DNA of 64,000 nucleotides from Butyricimonas synergistica DSM 23225. Lineage in GTDB: Bacteria; Bacteroidota; Bacteroidia; Bacteroidales; Marinifilaceae. The notes under the pieces are model-generated. The model worked only from the letters and a program-made list of their open reading frames with translations. It searched no databases and was not told the origin of the DNA. The position numbers and the translations under genes were made by a program. Location of the stretch: positions 78,530 to 142,529 of the forward strand of contig NZ_KB903374.1 of NCBI RefSeq assembly GCF_000379665.1. The letters are read 5' to 3'. Positions 24,070 to 33,218 of the stretch are shown piece after piece (position 1 is the stretch's first letter; each line of letters begins with the position of its first letter).

Positions 24070-27000
24070 ATGAAAAAAAAACGAGATTCTGGTTCCTTTT
24101 TTAACGGGAATTGGCGAAAAATTTTGTGGATTATGCAGTTAAAATTGTTTTTAGTGTTGTTTTCTTGTTTTCAAGTTACAGCGGCTGTGCATTCTCAAGG
24201 CAAGTTGCTGGATCTGCGTTTGGAAAACGCTTCCTTGGAGCAAGTGATTTGGAAATTGGAGGAAAAGACCGATTTCACGTTTATGTATTGGACAGACGAG
24301 ATCAAGGATGTGAAAGTGTCTTTGGATATGCGACAGAAGACGGTGAATGAAATTCTGGATTATTGCTTGCGTAATACGAAGTTGAAGTACGAGATCAATG
24401 AAGAGACGGTGGTGATCTACCGGGTGAAGAATGGCGAGCCGGAAAAGAAGAAGGTTGTCATTACCGGTGTCGTGAAGGATCAGAACGGAGAGCCGTTGCC
24501 GGGAGTCACGATCGTGTTGAAGGGAACGACTATCGGGGTTTCCTCGGATGTCAACGGAAAATTCCGCTTGGAGTTGCCCGAGCAGGCGTCGATTGTTTTG
24601 GTCGCTTCTTTCGTGGGAATGCGCGAGGAGGTGGTGAAAGTCACGCCGGGAAAAGAGGTGAATATCGTGATGAAAGAAGAAGTTGAATCGATAGACGAAG
24701 TTGTAGTGAACGGTTATTTCACGCAAAACCGGAATAGTTACACGGGTGCGGTGACCTCGGTGAAAGGAGAGGATTTGTTGACCGTGTCGAAGACCAACGT
24801 GCTGAAGGCTTTGAGTTTCATGGTTCCCGGTTTGCGTATCGTGACGGATGACGTGAACGGTTCTAACCCGAACAAGATTCCCGAGATCATTCTTCGCGGT
24901 ATGAATTCGCTCGATAGCGAAAAGATGGAGATGGGGTTGAATCGCCCGTTGATTATCATGGACGGGGTGGAGATCAGCATGGAGCGTTTGTACGATTTGG
25001 ATATGTTCGATATCGAGCGTATTGATGTGCTGAAAGATGCTTCCGCCACGGCGATGTACGGGGAGAAGGCGGCTAACGGCGTGATCGTGGTCGAGAGAAA
25101 GCGCGTGACAGATAGTAAAGTGAGAGTGCGTTACAATTTTGTACCGAACATTGGTTTCCCGGATGTATCTTCTTTCAATCTTTGTTCCCCGTGGGAGAAG
25201 TTGGAACTGGAACGTTTGTACGGGAAATATGATAGCCCGACGGGAGAGTATGACGAGTTGTATAACGAAAAATTGAAGCGGGTTACTGCCGGAGTGAACA
25301 CGGATTGGAAATCTATCCCGTTGCGCAATTCCTGGTCGCATGCCCACTCGTTGAGCATCACCGGGCGCGGTGGCGGCATGGATTACGGGATTACTGCCAA
25401 TTTCTCGGATGACCGGGGTGTGATGAAAGGTGACTATCGCCGTAATTTGGGATTAGGTTTCTATTTCTCTTATCATTTGAATGATAAATTGACGGTTAGT
25501 CTCCGTACTGATTTTTCTAAGATGGCAACAAAGGATTCGCCTTATGGAAGTTATAGCGATTGGGTGACGATCAATCCTTATGATGCCCCCAAGGATGAGA
25601 ACGGGGAGTGGGTGAAGGTGTTGTCGTATGACAAGATCAATCCACTTTGGAATGCCACTTTGAGCAGTTTCAGTAAAGCGGAAGAGAAAGGTTTTTCCAG
25701 TAGCTTGAGCATGAGGTGGGATATTTTGAAAGGATTTTATTTTACCGGTACTGCCGGATACAACATGAGTAACGGGCAGTCGGATGTGTATGTTTCACCG
25801 GATCACACCAAATTCCAAAGGGAGGAATACCCGGAAGACGAGAAAGGCAGTTACGATGTGTCAGGAAATAAAGGGACTGGATGGAGTTTGTCCGGGGTGT
25901 TGAATTACAGCCTTCCTTTGGATGAAGAGGGAACTTTGTTGAGCCTTCACGGGGGAGTTAACGTGTCGCAAAGTAAAGGAAATTCATTTAGTTTCCAGGC
26001 AGTCGGATTCTCGAAAGACCGTTTGGATGATTTGAACTTTTCACAGAAATTCCCGGAGGGTTCTCACGCGGGAGGTGGTGAATCGTATAGCGCCACGGTG
26101 GCTTATTTCGGGAATGTCAACTTTATTTTGAAAAATCGTTATTTTGTTGATTTTTCGTTCCGTACGTCAGGTAACTCCGTGATCTCCAAGGATCGTCGTT
26201 GGTCACCTTATTGGTCGGTCGGTTTTGGTTGGAATGTTCACAACGAACAGTTTATCGCGGACTTAGGCTGGGTGAAGAGTTTACGTATCAAGGGAAGCGT
26301 GGGGTATGTGGGAAGTAACAATTTCGGGGGAACGCTCGCGCAGACTACTTATAAATACAATGCGACATACGATAGTTATCTTGGGGCTTTACCTTCTGCC
26401 ATGGGAAATGACAAGTTGAAATCACAGCGCACGTTGAAATGGAACGGTGGAGTTAATGTCGAATTGTTCGAGGGACGTTTGGGCGTGAATGTGGATTTTT
26501 ACAAAGAGGCGTCGAAAGATTTGTTGATGGCGGTTTCGTTGCCCCCTTCAACGGGATATAATTCCGTTAATTATAATTTGGGAGAGAGTGTCAACCGCGG
26601 TTACGAACTTTCCATCTCGGGGCAGATTATTCATACGCGGGATTGGGGTTGGTCGATGAGTTTCGGCACGAGCCATACGGTCAACAAAATCAAAAAGATC
26701 AGTAATTCGTTGAAAAATATCAATGCCGAGAATCGTGACAAGTACAGTACATTCACGGCACCGAGGATCCAATTGGAAGAGGGTGAGTCTGCCACGGCAA
26801 TTTATGCCGTCCGTTCGGCTGGTATAGACCCCGCTACCGGGAAAGAGATTTTTATCAAGAAGGACGGTTCTTACACGTTTACTTACGATCCGCAGGATAA
26901 GGTGGCGTTGGGAAATACTATCCCGAAGTTGCACGGGACGATTTCCACCGGAGTCCGTTGGAAGAATCTTTCGGTATTTGCCGGATGCTCGGTAACCTTC

Positions 27001-27369
27001 GGGGGAGATATTTACAATGTCACTCGGGCAAATAAGGTCGAGAATATCAATGTAGAGGATAATGTGGACCGTCGGGCTTTCACGGAACGTTGGAAACAGA
27101 TGGACGATTACGTGATGTATCCTAACGTGCAACGTCCCACGAGTGGTCACACGGAACGTTTCGTGGAGCGGAACAACGAGTTTTATCTTTCCTCACTCAG
27201 TGTATCCTATAACTTGGAAGGAGACTGGTTGAAAAAGATCGGTTTGAAACGTTTGGCGTTGGGTGTCGGTTTCAGCGATATACTTCGGGTCGGTACGGTG
27301 AAGTATGAACGGGGAACCAGCTATCCCTACATGAGAGGATACAATTTTACGATTAGTCCGACATTCTAA
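24070..27369 (+). CDS. SusC/RagA-type TonB-dependent transporter with STN domain (second locus)
   Basis: The outer-membrane importer has 1099 residues from the ATG at 24070; an in-frame TTG at 24058 is less likely. The order is signal region to about 43, STN domain about 45-117, CarboxypepD_reg-like domain about 130-200 (ITGVVKDQNGEPLPGVTIVL), plug beginning SIDEVVVNGYFTQNRNSYTG (207-226) with LKDASATAMYGEKAANGVI, and a barrel ending FTISPTF. It pairs with the SusD protein 14 bp downstream and is regulated through the FecR/sigma pair upstream. Redox-active and protease-like partners again suggest a peptide ligand. Confidence 0.95.
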   Translation: MKKKRDSGSFFNGNWRKILWIMQLKLFLVLFSCFQVTAAVHSQGKLLDLRLENASLEQVIWKLEEKTDFTFMYWTDEIKDVKVSLDMRQKTVNEILDYCLRNTKLKYEINEETVVIYRVKNGEPEKKKVVITGVVKDQNGEPLPGVTIVLKGTTIGVSSDVNGKFRLELPEQASIVLVASFVGMREEVVKVTPGKEVNIVMKEEVESIDEVVVNGYFTQNRNSYTGAVTSVKGEDLLTVSKTNVLKALSFMVPGLRIVTDDVNGSNPNKIPEIILRGMNSLDSEKMEMGLNRPLIIMDGVEISMERLYDLDMFDIERIDVLKDASATAMYGEKAANGVIVVERKRVTDSKVRVRYNFVPNIGFPDVSSFNLCSPWEKLELERLYGKYDSPTGEYDELYNEKLKRVTAGVNTDWKSIPLRNSWSHAHSLSITGRGGGMDYGITANFSDDRGVMKGDYRRNLGLGFYFSYHLNDKLTVSLRTDFSKMATKDSPYGSYSDWVTINPYDAPKDENGEWVKVLSYDKINPLWNATLSSFSKAEEKGFSSSLSMRWDILKGFYFTGTAGYNMSNGQSDVYVSPDHTKFQREEYPEDEKGSYDVSGNKGTGWSLSGVLNYSLPLDEEGTLLSLHGGVNVSQSKGNSFSFQAVGFSKDRLDDLNFSQKFPEGSHAGGGESYSATVAYFGNVNFILKNRYFVDFSFRTSGNSVISKDRRWSPYWSVGFGWNVHNEQFIADLGWVKSLRIKGSVGYVGSNNFGGTLAQTTYKYNATYDSYLGALPSAMGNDKLKSQRTLKWNGGVNVELFEGRLGVNVDFYKEASKDLLMAVSLPPSTGYNSVNYNLGESVNRGYELSISGQIIHTRDWGWSMSFGTSHTVNKIKKISNSLKNINAENRDKYSTFTAPRIQLEEGESATAIYAVRSAGIDPATGKEIFIKKDGSYTFTYDPQDKVALGNTIPKLHGTISTGVRWKNLSVFAGCSVTFGGDIYNVTRANKVENINVEDNVDRRAFTERWKQMDDYVMYPNVQRPTSGHTERFVERNNEFYLSSLSVSYNLEGDWLKKIGLKRLALGVGFSDILRVGTVKYERGTSYPYMRGYNFTISPTF

Positions 27370-27383
27370 AAATTGAATACACG

Positions 27384-28802
27384 ATGAAAAAATTAGCGAT
27401 ACTATGGATTTGGGCAGCACTCCTGTTGGGAGGGTGCGACGATTTTCTTACCTCGCGCGATAAGTCGACGGTATTGGAGAATAAATTGTTTACCAACCGG
27501 GAGGGCGTAGAAGATGCGTTGTACGGGATATATGCCGGGTTGGCGCAATCTACGGTGTATGGCGTGGATGTGCCTTTCTGGATGGATTTTTTGGCACAGT
27601 TTTACATTCCCGCTAACGCATCCTTGAACTCTATGCTGGAATATGAACATGATCGGGAGGAATGCAGGAGGGTTTACAATTCGATATGGCAGGGGATGTA
27701 TCATTCGATCAGCGATATTAATAATTTCCTGTCGAATTTGGATGCTTACGAGGGTGAGCGTCTCCGGTTCGAGGATCTTTACCGGGGTGAGGCGTTGGGT
27801 TTGCGGGCTTACCTCCATTTCGATTTGCTTCGGATGTTTGCCCCGGTGAAATTGTCGGAGAGGGGAATCCCTTATGTCAAGCATTTCGGTCCTGATGTGA
27901 CTTCATTCTTCACGGTGAAAGAGTGTTACGATCTTATTATCCAGGATTTGCTGGATGCCGAGAAATTGTTGCGGGAGGATGAAACGCTTTTGACGTGGCC
28001 GCGGGTGCGCTCGCATGAATTTATTATCTGTCGGAACCGTGAGGTACATTTCAACTGGTACGCGGTACAGGCGACTTTGGCCCGGGTGTATTACATGCGC
28101 GGGGAACCGGGCGATTTGGAGAAGGCGGGAGAGTATGCACGGGCATTGATTGAGTCGGAGAAGTTCCCCCTGGTGAGGGAGGTGAAAGATGTCACGTATA
28201 TGATGGCGGGTGTAATTGCCGAAACGGAGGCAATTTGGGGATTGTCTACTAAGACATTGTATGACAAATTGTATCCCCGTTATATCGGGAGAGGTATGGA
28301 TTCGTACGATCCGACTGCAAGCCAGATTGGACTTTATGCGTCGGTAGCGGGAGAGATGGATGCCCGGCGGGATTGGTTTGGCAATACGGTGGCAACCGGA
28401 GATTACACGAGAACGCTTAAATTGTTGGATCCCGTGGAGTTGGCAAATTCCTCAACGCCACCTGCCGGGTTGGAAGGGATAAATCAGATCCGCATTGCGG
28501 AGATGTATCTGATTGCGGCCGAGGCTGCTTTAGCTGCCAATCCTACAGCGGCACAGGGGTATCTTGATGACCTCGTGATTTCCCGTGGTTTGTCGAAATT
28601 CCCGGGCACGTTGACACTGGAAAATATTGACAAGGAGTGGAGAAAAGAGCTGGTGTGTGAAGGGCAGGTGTGGTTTCAGATGAAACATCGTTACCCGCAG
28701 ACGGTGATCTCTGCATACGGACAGGAACTTACGATGAGCGAGAACATGTGGCAATTGCTTATCCCGGATGATGAGTTTGATTTTAGAGAGGATTTAAATT
28801 AA
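27384..28802 (+). CDS. SusD/RagB-family surface lipoprotein (second locus)
   Basis: The 472-residue SusD-like protein has a lipobox at Cys18 (LLLGGC). It has the usual segment VEDALYGIYAGLAQS near the N-terminus, the hallmark helix RGEALGLRAYLHFDLLRMFAP (about 132-152), and the C-terminal IRIAEMYLIAAEAALA and EWRKELVCEGQVWFQMKH motifs. It is somewhat shorter than most SusD proteins (500-550) but complete. It forms the lid of the SusC barrel encoded immediately upstream. Confidence 0.95.
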   Translation: MKKLAILWIWAALLLGGCDDFLTSRDKSTVLENKLFTNREGVEDALYGIYAGLAQSTVYGVDVPFWMDFLAQFYIPANASLNSMLEYEHDREECRRVYNSIWQGMYHSISDINNFLSNLDAYEGERLRFEDLYRGEALGLRAYLHFDLLRMFAPVKLSERGIPYVKHFGPDVTSFFTVKECYDLIIQDLLDAEKLLREDETLLTWPRVRSHEFIICRNREVHFNWYAVQATLARVYYMRGEPGDLEKAGEYARALIESEKFPLVREVKDVTYMMAGVIAETEAIWGLSTKTLYDKLYPRYIGRGMDSYDPTASQIGLYASVAGEMDARRDWFGNTVATGDYTRTLKLLDPVELANSSTPPAGLEGINQIRIAEMYLIAAEAALAANPTAAQGYLDDLVISRGLSKFPGTLTLENIDKEWRKELVCEGQVWFQMKHRYPQTVISAYGQELTMSENMWQLLIPDDEFDFREDLN

Positions 28803-28815
28803 AGGGGCAAAATAT

Positions 28816-29610
28816 ATGAAAACAAGTATATTATTGAATCGATTTTTTAGGCTTTGTTGTACTATGCTGGTGATTTCCGCTTTTTTAGGCGGTTGTGACC
28901 GCGATTATTTGTGGTATGATACCGATCAAAAGGCCGGTGTGTATTTTTTAGGCTCATACGATACATTGGATATTCGCCCGTCATCGTTGGGTAATGAATG
29001 GTGCGAATACAGTGACCGTATTGATGTTCTCGGTTTCTCCGCGAATGTAGACCGCCATTTCAAGGTGGAACTGGTGGACTCTTTGAGCACGATACCTGCC
29101 GAGCGGTTGAGATTCGAGGACACGTGCTATATCCCGGCAGGGCAGACGTTCGGGATGTTGAATTTTTCCTATGCCTATTCGGAAACAGATACGGTGTCGG
29201 TTGTTTTTAAGCTCGTGGAGAACGAGCATTTCCAACCGGTGATCTCTTCGCAGGTATGCTATATTATCTATCCGTTTAAGTTGTATCAACCGATGTGGTG
29301 GAGCTGGAGCGGTTATATGTTCGGGACGGCATGGTCGCCTAAATATAACGAGCTGGTACTTCGTTTTTACCATCAGGTGGAAGAATTGGAACCTTACGTG
29401 TGGACGGAGTATTTCCTGCCGAATTTTGGGGAAAATATAGAAAAGATATGGAATTATGATTTTGCCGTGATGCAGGGGTGGTTCCGTTATTTTTGGAAAG
29501 AACCTTATAATACCATGCTTAAGCGATATGTGGCGCGTCCCTTGTACGACCATTTGAAAGCTCATCCGGAAGACGGGGATTACACGTTAATGCCGGATCC
29601 GTATTTATAA
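28816..29610 (+). CDS. DUF4843-type surface lipoprotein
   Basis: A 264-residue lipoprotein (Cys27 in FLGGC). The opening KAGVYFLGSYD and the pattern of an Ig-like sandwich with VDRHFKVELVDSLSTIP, CYIPAGQTFGMLNF and VVFKLVENEHFQPV match the DUF4843 family that accompanies SusC/SusD in Bacteroidetes. Aromatic-rich sequence (MWWSWSGYMFG) near residue 165 may contribute to ligand or membrane contact. It is probably an extra surface ligand-binding lipoprotein of the locus; its biochemical role is not established. It sits 13 bp after susD and 6 bp before the next lipoprotein gene. Confidence 0.8.
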   Translation: MKTSILLNRFFRLCCTMLVISAFLGGCDRDYLWYDTDQKAGVYFLGSYDTLDIRPSSLGNEWCEYSDRIDVLGFSANVDRHFKVELVDSLSTIPAERLRFEDTCYIPAGQTFGMLNFSYAYSETDTVSVVFKLVENEHFQPVISSQVCYIIYPFKLYQPMWWSWSGYMFGTAWSPKYNELVLRFYHQVEELEPYVWTEYFLPNFGENIEKIWNYDFAVMQGWFRYFWKEPYNTMLKRYVARPLYDHLKAHPEDGDYTLMPDPYL

Positions 29611-29616
29611 TTATAA

Positions 29617-31164
29617 ATGAAGTGCATTATGAAAAAGATATATATACGATTGTTGTTATGTTTGCTCGGGCTATCGCTGGGAATGGTTTCTTGTATTCAT
29701 GACGGTACGACCGGGTTCGTGAATGAAGTTTCCGACATCACGATTGCGAAGATGTCGGGCGATGGGATGAACGAAAGTGGGGATGCGGCGTTTGTGGAAT
29801 TTATGAAACCGGTGCATTTCGAGGCTGAAGTATCACAGAGTTTGAAGGAATACGAGTTGGCGTATGAATGGCGCGTGGGATACATATCTGATTACAAAGA
29901 CGGGAAGCCGGTGATCGATTCGATGCGTTTTGTTTCCACGGAACCGGCGCTTGAGTACGCGTTTAATCGCGTGGGTGAATTTCTGGTACGTTTGCGGGTC
30001 TATAACGAGTTCGGGAGTACCTTCCATTACGTGACAGTCACGGTGAAAGCCGGGATGGAAACCGGTTTGCTGGTGTTGAGTTCGGATGATGCCGGGAATG
30101 GGCGATTGTCGTTTTGTCCCGTGTTGAGCGATGCAAATGAATTGTTGCAGGCAAAGGCAGAGGACTTTAACGTGGATGTCTGGTCGATGATCAATCCGGA
30201 TTTCGAGTTGCGGGATGCCTGGGATATTTGTTTGATGAATAGTGGAAACTATAAAGGAAGCGTGTTTGTGCTTTCGGAGTCTCAAAAATGTATTTATGAA
30301 TTGGAGAAAAACACGTTGATGGTGTTGCGTAAAATGGATTTGACTCCATTGTTGGAATGGGATATACAACCGGTAGCCTTGTCCGTGTACAATACGAATT
30401 TGGGCGTCCTGTCCAAAGGCGGCCAGGTGGTGGGGTCTCAATTGACCGCTAATGGATTGGTAAATGATTCTTGGTGGGGAAAGGATATGAAAGCCACGAA
30501 GTTGTATCAGGCGGATTTCATTAATGCTGCGGAAGAGGCGACTATCATCTCGTTCCCGATGATTGCGGATAACGATCAGGAGAAGATGTTCCTTTATCAG
30601 GGGAGCAGTAAGGTGTATAATTCAGGGAATGAGTTTTCGGGACATCGGATCATCAATTACCTGTTAGTCGGGGAGCGGGTCAAACGGTTGGTTGTCGTGA
30701 GCGAATCGAAAAACAGTTCGGGTAAGGTGCGGATTACGGTTTTTAACCAGGTACCGGATCATTGGACGTTGGGAGAATTGTTCGCTAAAGAGAGCGAAAG
30801 TCAAGTTCGAGATTATAGTGTATCTTCCCCATTGACGTTGACCCCAGAGTCGCAGGTGTTGTATAACGGGTTGTGGAATGAAGTTTTTTACACCAGTGGT
30901 AACAAGGTGTATCGTTGGCGTTACACGGATGCATTGCCTGATGCTTCGGCGAGTGGCCGTAACGTGTTGACGATACCCGGGGAGGCGACTTGTATTGCAC
31001 AAAGCCCGGATGGAGAATACTTGTACGTGGGGGGATACGATGCGGGAGCATCCGGATTGAAAGGGAACGTTTATGTTTACAAGACGCAAGATTTTTCGTT
31101 CGTGGCAAAGTTTGAAGGGGTGGCCGATAAGCCCTTGAAGTTGTTCTATAAAGATGTAAAATGA
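29617..31164 (+). CDS. PKD-like surface lipoprotein
   Basis: The 515-residue lipoprotein (Cys26 in LGMVSC, or Cys22 if the ATG at 29629 is used) has a PKD-like Ig domain at about 75-150 (YELAYEWRVGYI, FLVRLRVYNEFGSTFHYVTV). This is followed by repeated beta segments that look like a propeller or sandwich (GLLVLSSDDAGNGRLSF, SVFVLSESQKCIYEL, YLYVGGYDAG). Proteins of this 'PKD-like family' occur next to DUF4843 lipoproteins in SusCD loci and probably form part of the surface ligand-capture set. The stop overlaps the start of the TlpA gene (ATGA), indicating translational coupling. Confidence 0.8.
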   Translation: MKCIMKKIYIRLLLCLLGLSLGMVSCIHDGTTGFVNEVSDITIAKMSGDGMNESGDAAFVEFMKPVHFEAEVSQSLKEYELAYEWRVGYISDYKDGKPVIDSMRFVSTEPALEYAFNRVGEFLVRLRVYNEFGSTFHYVTVTVKAGMETGLLVLSSDDAGNGRLSFCPVLSDANELLQAKAEDFNVDVWSMINPDFELRDAWDICLMNSGNYKGSVFVLSESQKCIYELEKNTLMVLRKMDLTPLLEWDIQPVALSVYNTNLGVLSKGGQVVGSQLTANGLVNDSWWGKDMKATKLYQADFINAAEEATIISFPMIADNDQEKMFLYQGSSKVYNSGNEFSGHRIINYLLVGERVKRLVVVSESKNSSGKVRITVFNQVPDHWTLGELFAKESESQVRDYSVSSPLTLTPESQVLYNGLWNEVFYTSGNKVYRWRYTDALPDASASGRNVLTIPGEATCIAQSPDGEYLYVGGYDAGASGLKGNVYVYKTQDFSFVAKFEGVADKPLKLFYKDVK

Positions 31165-31688
31165 TGACGAAAATTTATCTATTTCTTATGCTTGTTCTCC
31201 TGGGAATCCCGGGGGGACAAGCTGTTGCGGCCGATCAGATGACGGCGCCGGTGGCGGATACACTGAAAGCGGGAATGGCTTCACCGGATTTCAGATACCG
31301 GGATGTGAATGGCAAGGTGGTGACATTGAAGAGTTTGAAAGGAAAGTACGTGTATATTGATGTTTGGGCGACGTGGTGCGGCCCTTGTTGCGCGGAGATT
31401 CCCTATCTGAAAAAATTGGAACAGAAGTTACATGGCAAGAAGATCGTTTTCGTGAGCATGTCGGTGGATGAAAACCGGAGTGTATGGCAAAAATTTGTGA
31501 AAGAGCGAGAGATGGGAGGGGTGCAGTTGAATGCAGAGGGAAACGAGACCTTTATGGAGGCTTATCGTATCAAGGGAATTCCCCGTTTTATTTTGTTGGA
31601 CAAGAAGGGGAAAATCGTGGATGCCGATATGACGCGTCCTTCCGATCCGAAAACGTTGGAACGATTGTTAAAATTGAAAGGAATATGA
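31161..31688 (+). CDS. TlpA-family thiol-disulfide oxidoreductase
   Basis: The 175-residue secreted redoxin has a signal peptide (1-24) and a single TlpA domain with WCGPCC at 72-77 (an extra Cys77 directly after the CxxC pair) and the cis-Pro in KGIPRFILLD. It has no N-terminal extension, unlike the TlpA of the first locus. It probably keeps cysteines of substrates or partner proteins reduced in the periplasm. Both ends overlap neighbours by the ATGA arrangement, so it is translationally coupled to the PKD-like lipoprotein and to the gingipain-like gene. Confidence 0.9.
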   Translation: MMTKIYLFLMLVLLGIPGGQAVAADQMTAPVADTLKAGMASPDFRYRDVNGKVVTLKSLKGKYVYIDVWATWCGPCCAEIPYLKKLEQKLHGKKIVFVSMSVDENRSVWQKFVKEREMGGVQLNAEGNETFMEAYRIKGIPRFILLDKKGKIVDADMTRPSDPKTLERLLKLKGI

Positions 31689-33217
31689 GAAAAAGTGTTG
31701 TTGTTGTGTTTTTTTTGATTGTCGGCAGTGTATTTGCCGGCAATCGTCGCCCTGTAAAAGTTGAAGGATGTGAATACGTGGTATTGGCAAGTCGCTCGGT
31801 GGAACAAGAGCAGGCTTGGAAAGAGGTGGTGGAAGTTTTACGGGAGTTGCACGCCGCGGAGGTAGTGTATTACGTCAAGGAGCCGCGGGAGGCATTGGAG
31901 GAATTGCGGCGTATACACCCCCGTTACGTGGCGGTAGTAGAAAAACCGGAGCGGATTACCCGGGATTATGTTATCGGGATGCACCGTTTGTCGCGGCAGA
32001 TGACCCCCTCGATTTATGCCGATTTTATTTGGGGAATTATCACGGGGATCGATGCGGAGATGGCAATGAAATTGGTGACGAATGCCAAAGAGCCGCTCGA
32101 GATACATAACGGATTGGTGGCGCAAAAGAGAGTTGAATTGACAGAAGCGGATTGGGAGCGATTCGGGTACGTGAGTTGGGGAAAGTCAGGAATGAAAATG
32201 AATAGTTGCGACACGCTTGCCGTGGAGCATTGGGAGGCAGACAAGCAAACAGATAAGTTTAACGAACTTTACCGGAAGTTAGAGCCGGATTTCGTGTTGT
32301 GTGAGTCTTACGCACCTAATTATCAGTTGTTGATGCCGGATAATTCAAGCGTGCACGAGCGGATTTATGCTCAAAACGGAGTTTTTCGTCACGCGATGCA
32401 GGAGGTGAAGGTAGAAGATAATCGCGTTTCCCGGCGAGAAGTATTGAATCGGGAATTGGAGTGGTCGGGAAAGCCAAAAGTGTATATTGCCGCCGGGTGT
32501 TTCGGTTGTGATGTGGATCAGCCGGAAAAGAGTTGTGCTTTGGCGTGGATGGGAAGCCCGAATGTGACAGCCATGGTGGGGTATCCTGCTAACCAGATAT
32601 TGTTGGGACAGGCAGTATGGGGCGGTTTGAAATTCTGGCACGCAACCCCCGGGCGTTACACGATGGCAGAAGCTTATTTTATTGGACAACAGCATCTATT
32701 GCATACGTTGCAGGAGTTTTTTCCCCGATTGCTGGAGCTTAGTTATGATTTCACTCGGGATGCGATAACAAATTTGTCTGTTATAAATGCCCAAATGGAA
32801 GAGGTAACAGCTAAACGTGTCGATGGAAATATTCTCGGATTTTGGCAGGAGCGGGATTTGTTGGCTTATTTCGGAGATCCGAAATGGAATGTCCGTTTCC
32901 GTCCGGGAGAAGAAACTTACACGGTGAAGATGGTGCGCAAGGGGAAAAAGTGCGTGATTACCTTGGAAACGAAAGAGAATTTTTCGGTGGACCAGTTGGA
33001 AGGAGAGGGAATCCGGACGTTTGATAACCGAATACCCGGGGAACCGGCAACCGTTGGCAAGATACCATTCGGTTTTATTTTCCCGGAGCGATTGAAAAAT
33101 CCTCGTTTGGTATCCAAGCAGGATTGGAAGGTGGCTGTGTCTGAAGATATGTTGTTGGTGTATGACGCTTGGTTTGAGCCAGGTAAAACGTATAAATTTG
33201 TGTTGCAGGAGGATTAA
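31685..33217 (+). CDS. secreted protein distantly like gingipain-type (C25) cysteine peptidases
   Basis: The 510-residue secreted protein has a signal peptide (1-19). The start at 31685 overlaps the TlpA stop; a longer upstream frame is only read-through of that gene. Recognisable parts recall C25-like clan CD peptidases: a first subdomain with PSIYADFIWGIITGIDAEMA (109-126), a beta strand ending in YIAAGCFGCD with Cys272 at the usual nucleophile position, and LAWMGSPNVTAMVGYP after it. The catalytic His motif expected about 65 residues earlier (GHA in relatives I recall) reads CESYA (206-210), so the dyad may be incomplete. It could be a peptidase, or another protease fold used for binding. 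I hold this assignment weakly. Confidence 0.5.
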   Translation: MRKSVVVVFFLIVGSVFAGNRRPVKVEGCEYVVLASRSVEQEQAWKEVVEVLRELHAAEVVYYVKEPREALEELRRIHPRYVAVVEKPERITRDYVIGMHRLSRQMTPSIYADFIWGIITGIDAEMAMKLVTNAKEPLEIHNGLVAQKRVELTEADWERFGYVSWGKSGMKMNSCDTLAVEHWEADKQTDKFNELYRKLEPDFVLCESYAPNYQLLMPDNSSVHERIYAQNGVFRHAMQEVKVEDNRVSRREVLNRELEWSGKPKVYIAAGCFGCDVDQPEKSCALAWMGSPNVTAMVGYPANQILLGQAVWGGLKFWHATPGRYTMAEAYFIGQQHLLHTLQEFFPRLLELSYDFTRDAITNLSVINAQMEEVTAKRVDGNILGFWQERDLLAYFGDPKWNVRFRPGEETYTVKMVRKGKKCVITLETKENFSVDQLEGEGIRTFDNRIPGEPATVGKIPFGFIFPERLKNPRLVSKQDWKVAVSEDMLLVYDAWFEPGKTYKFVLQED

Positions 33218-33218
33218 G

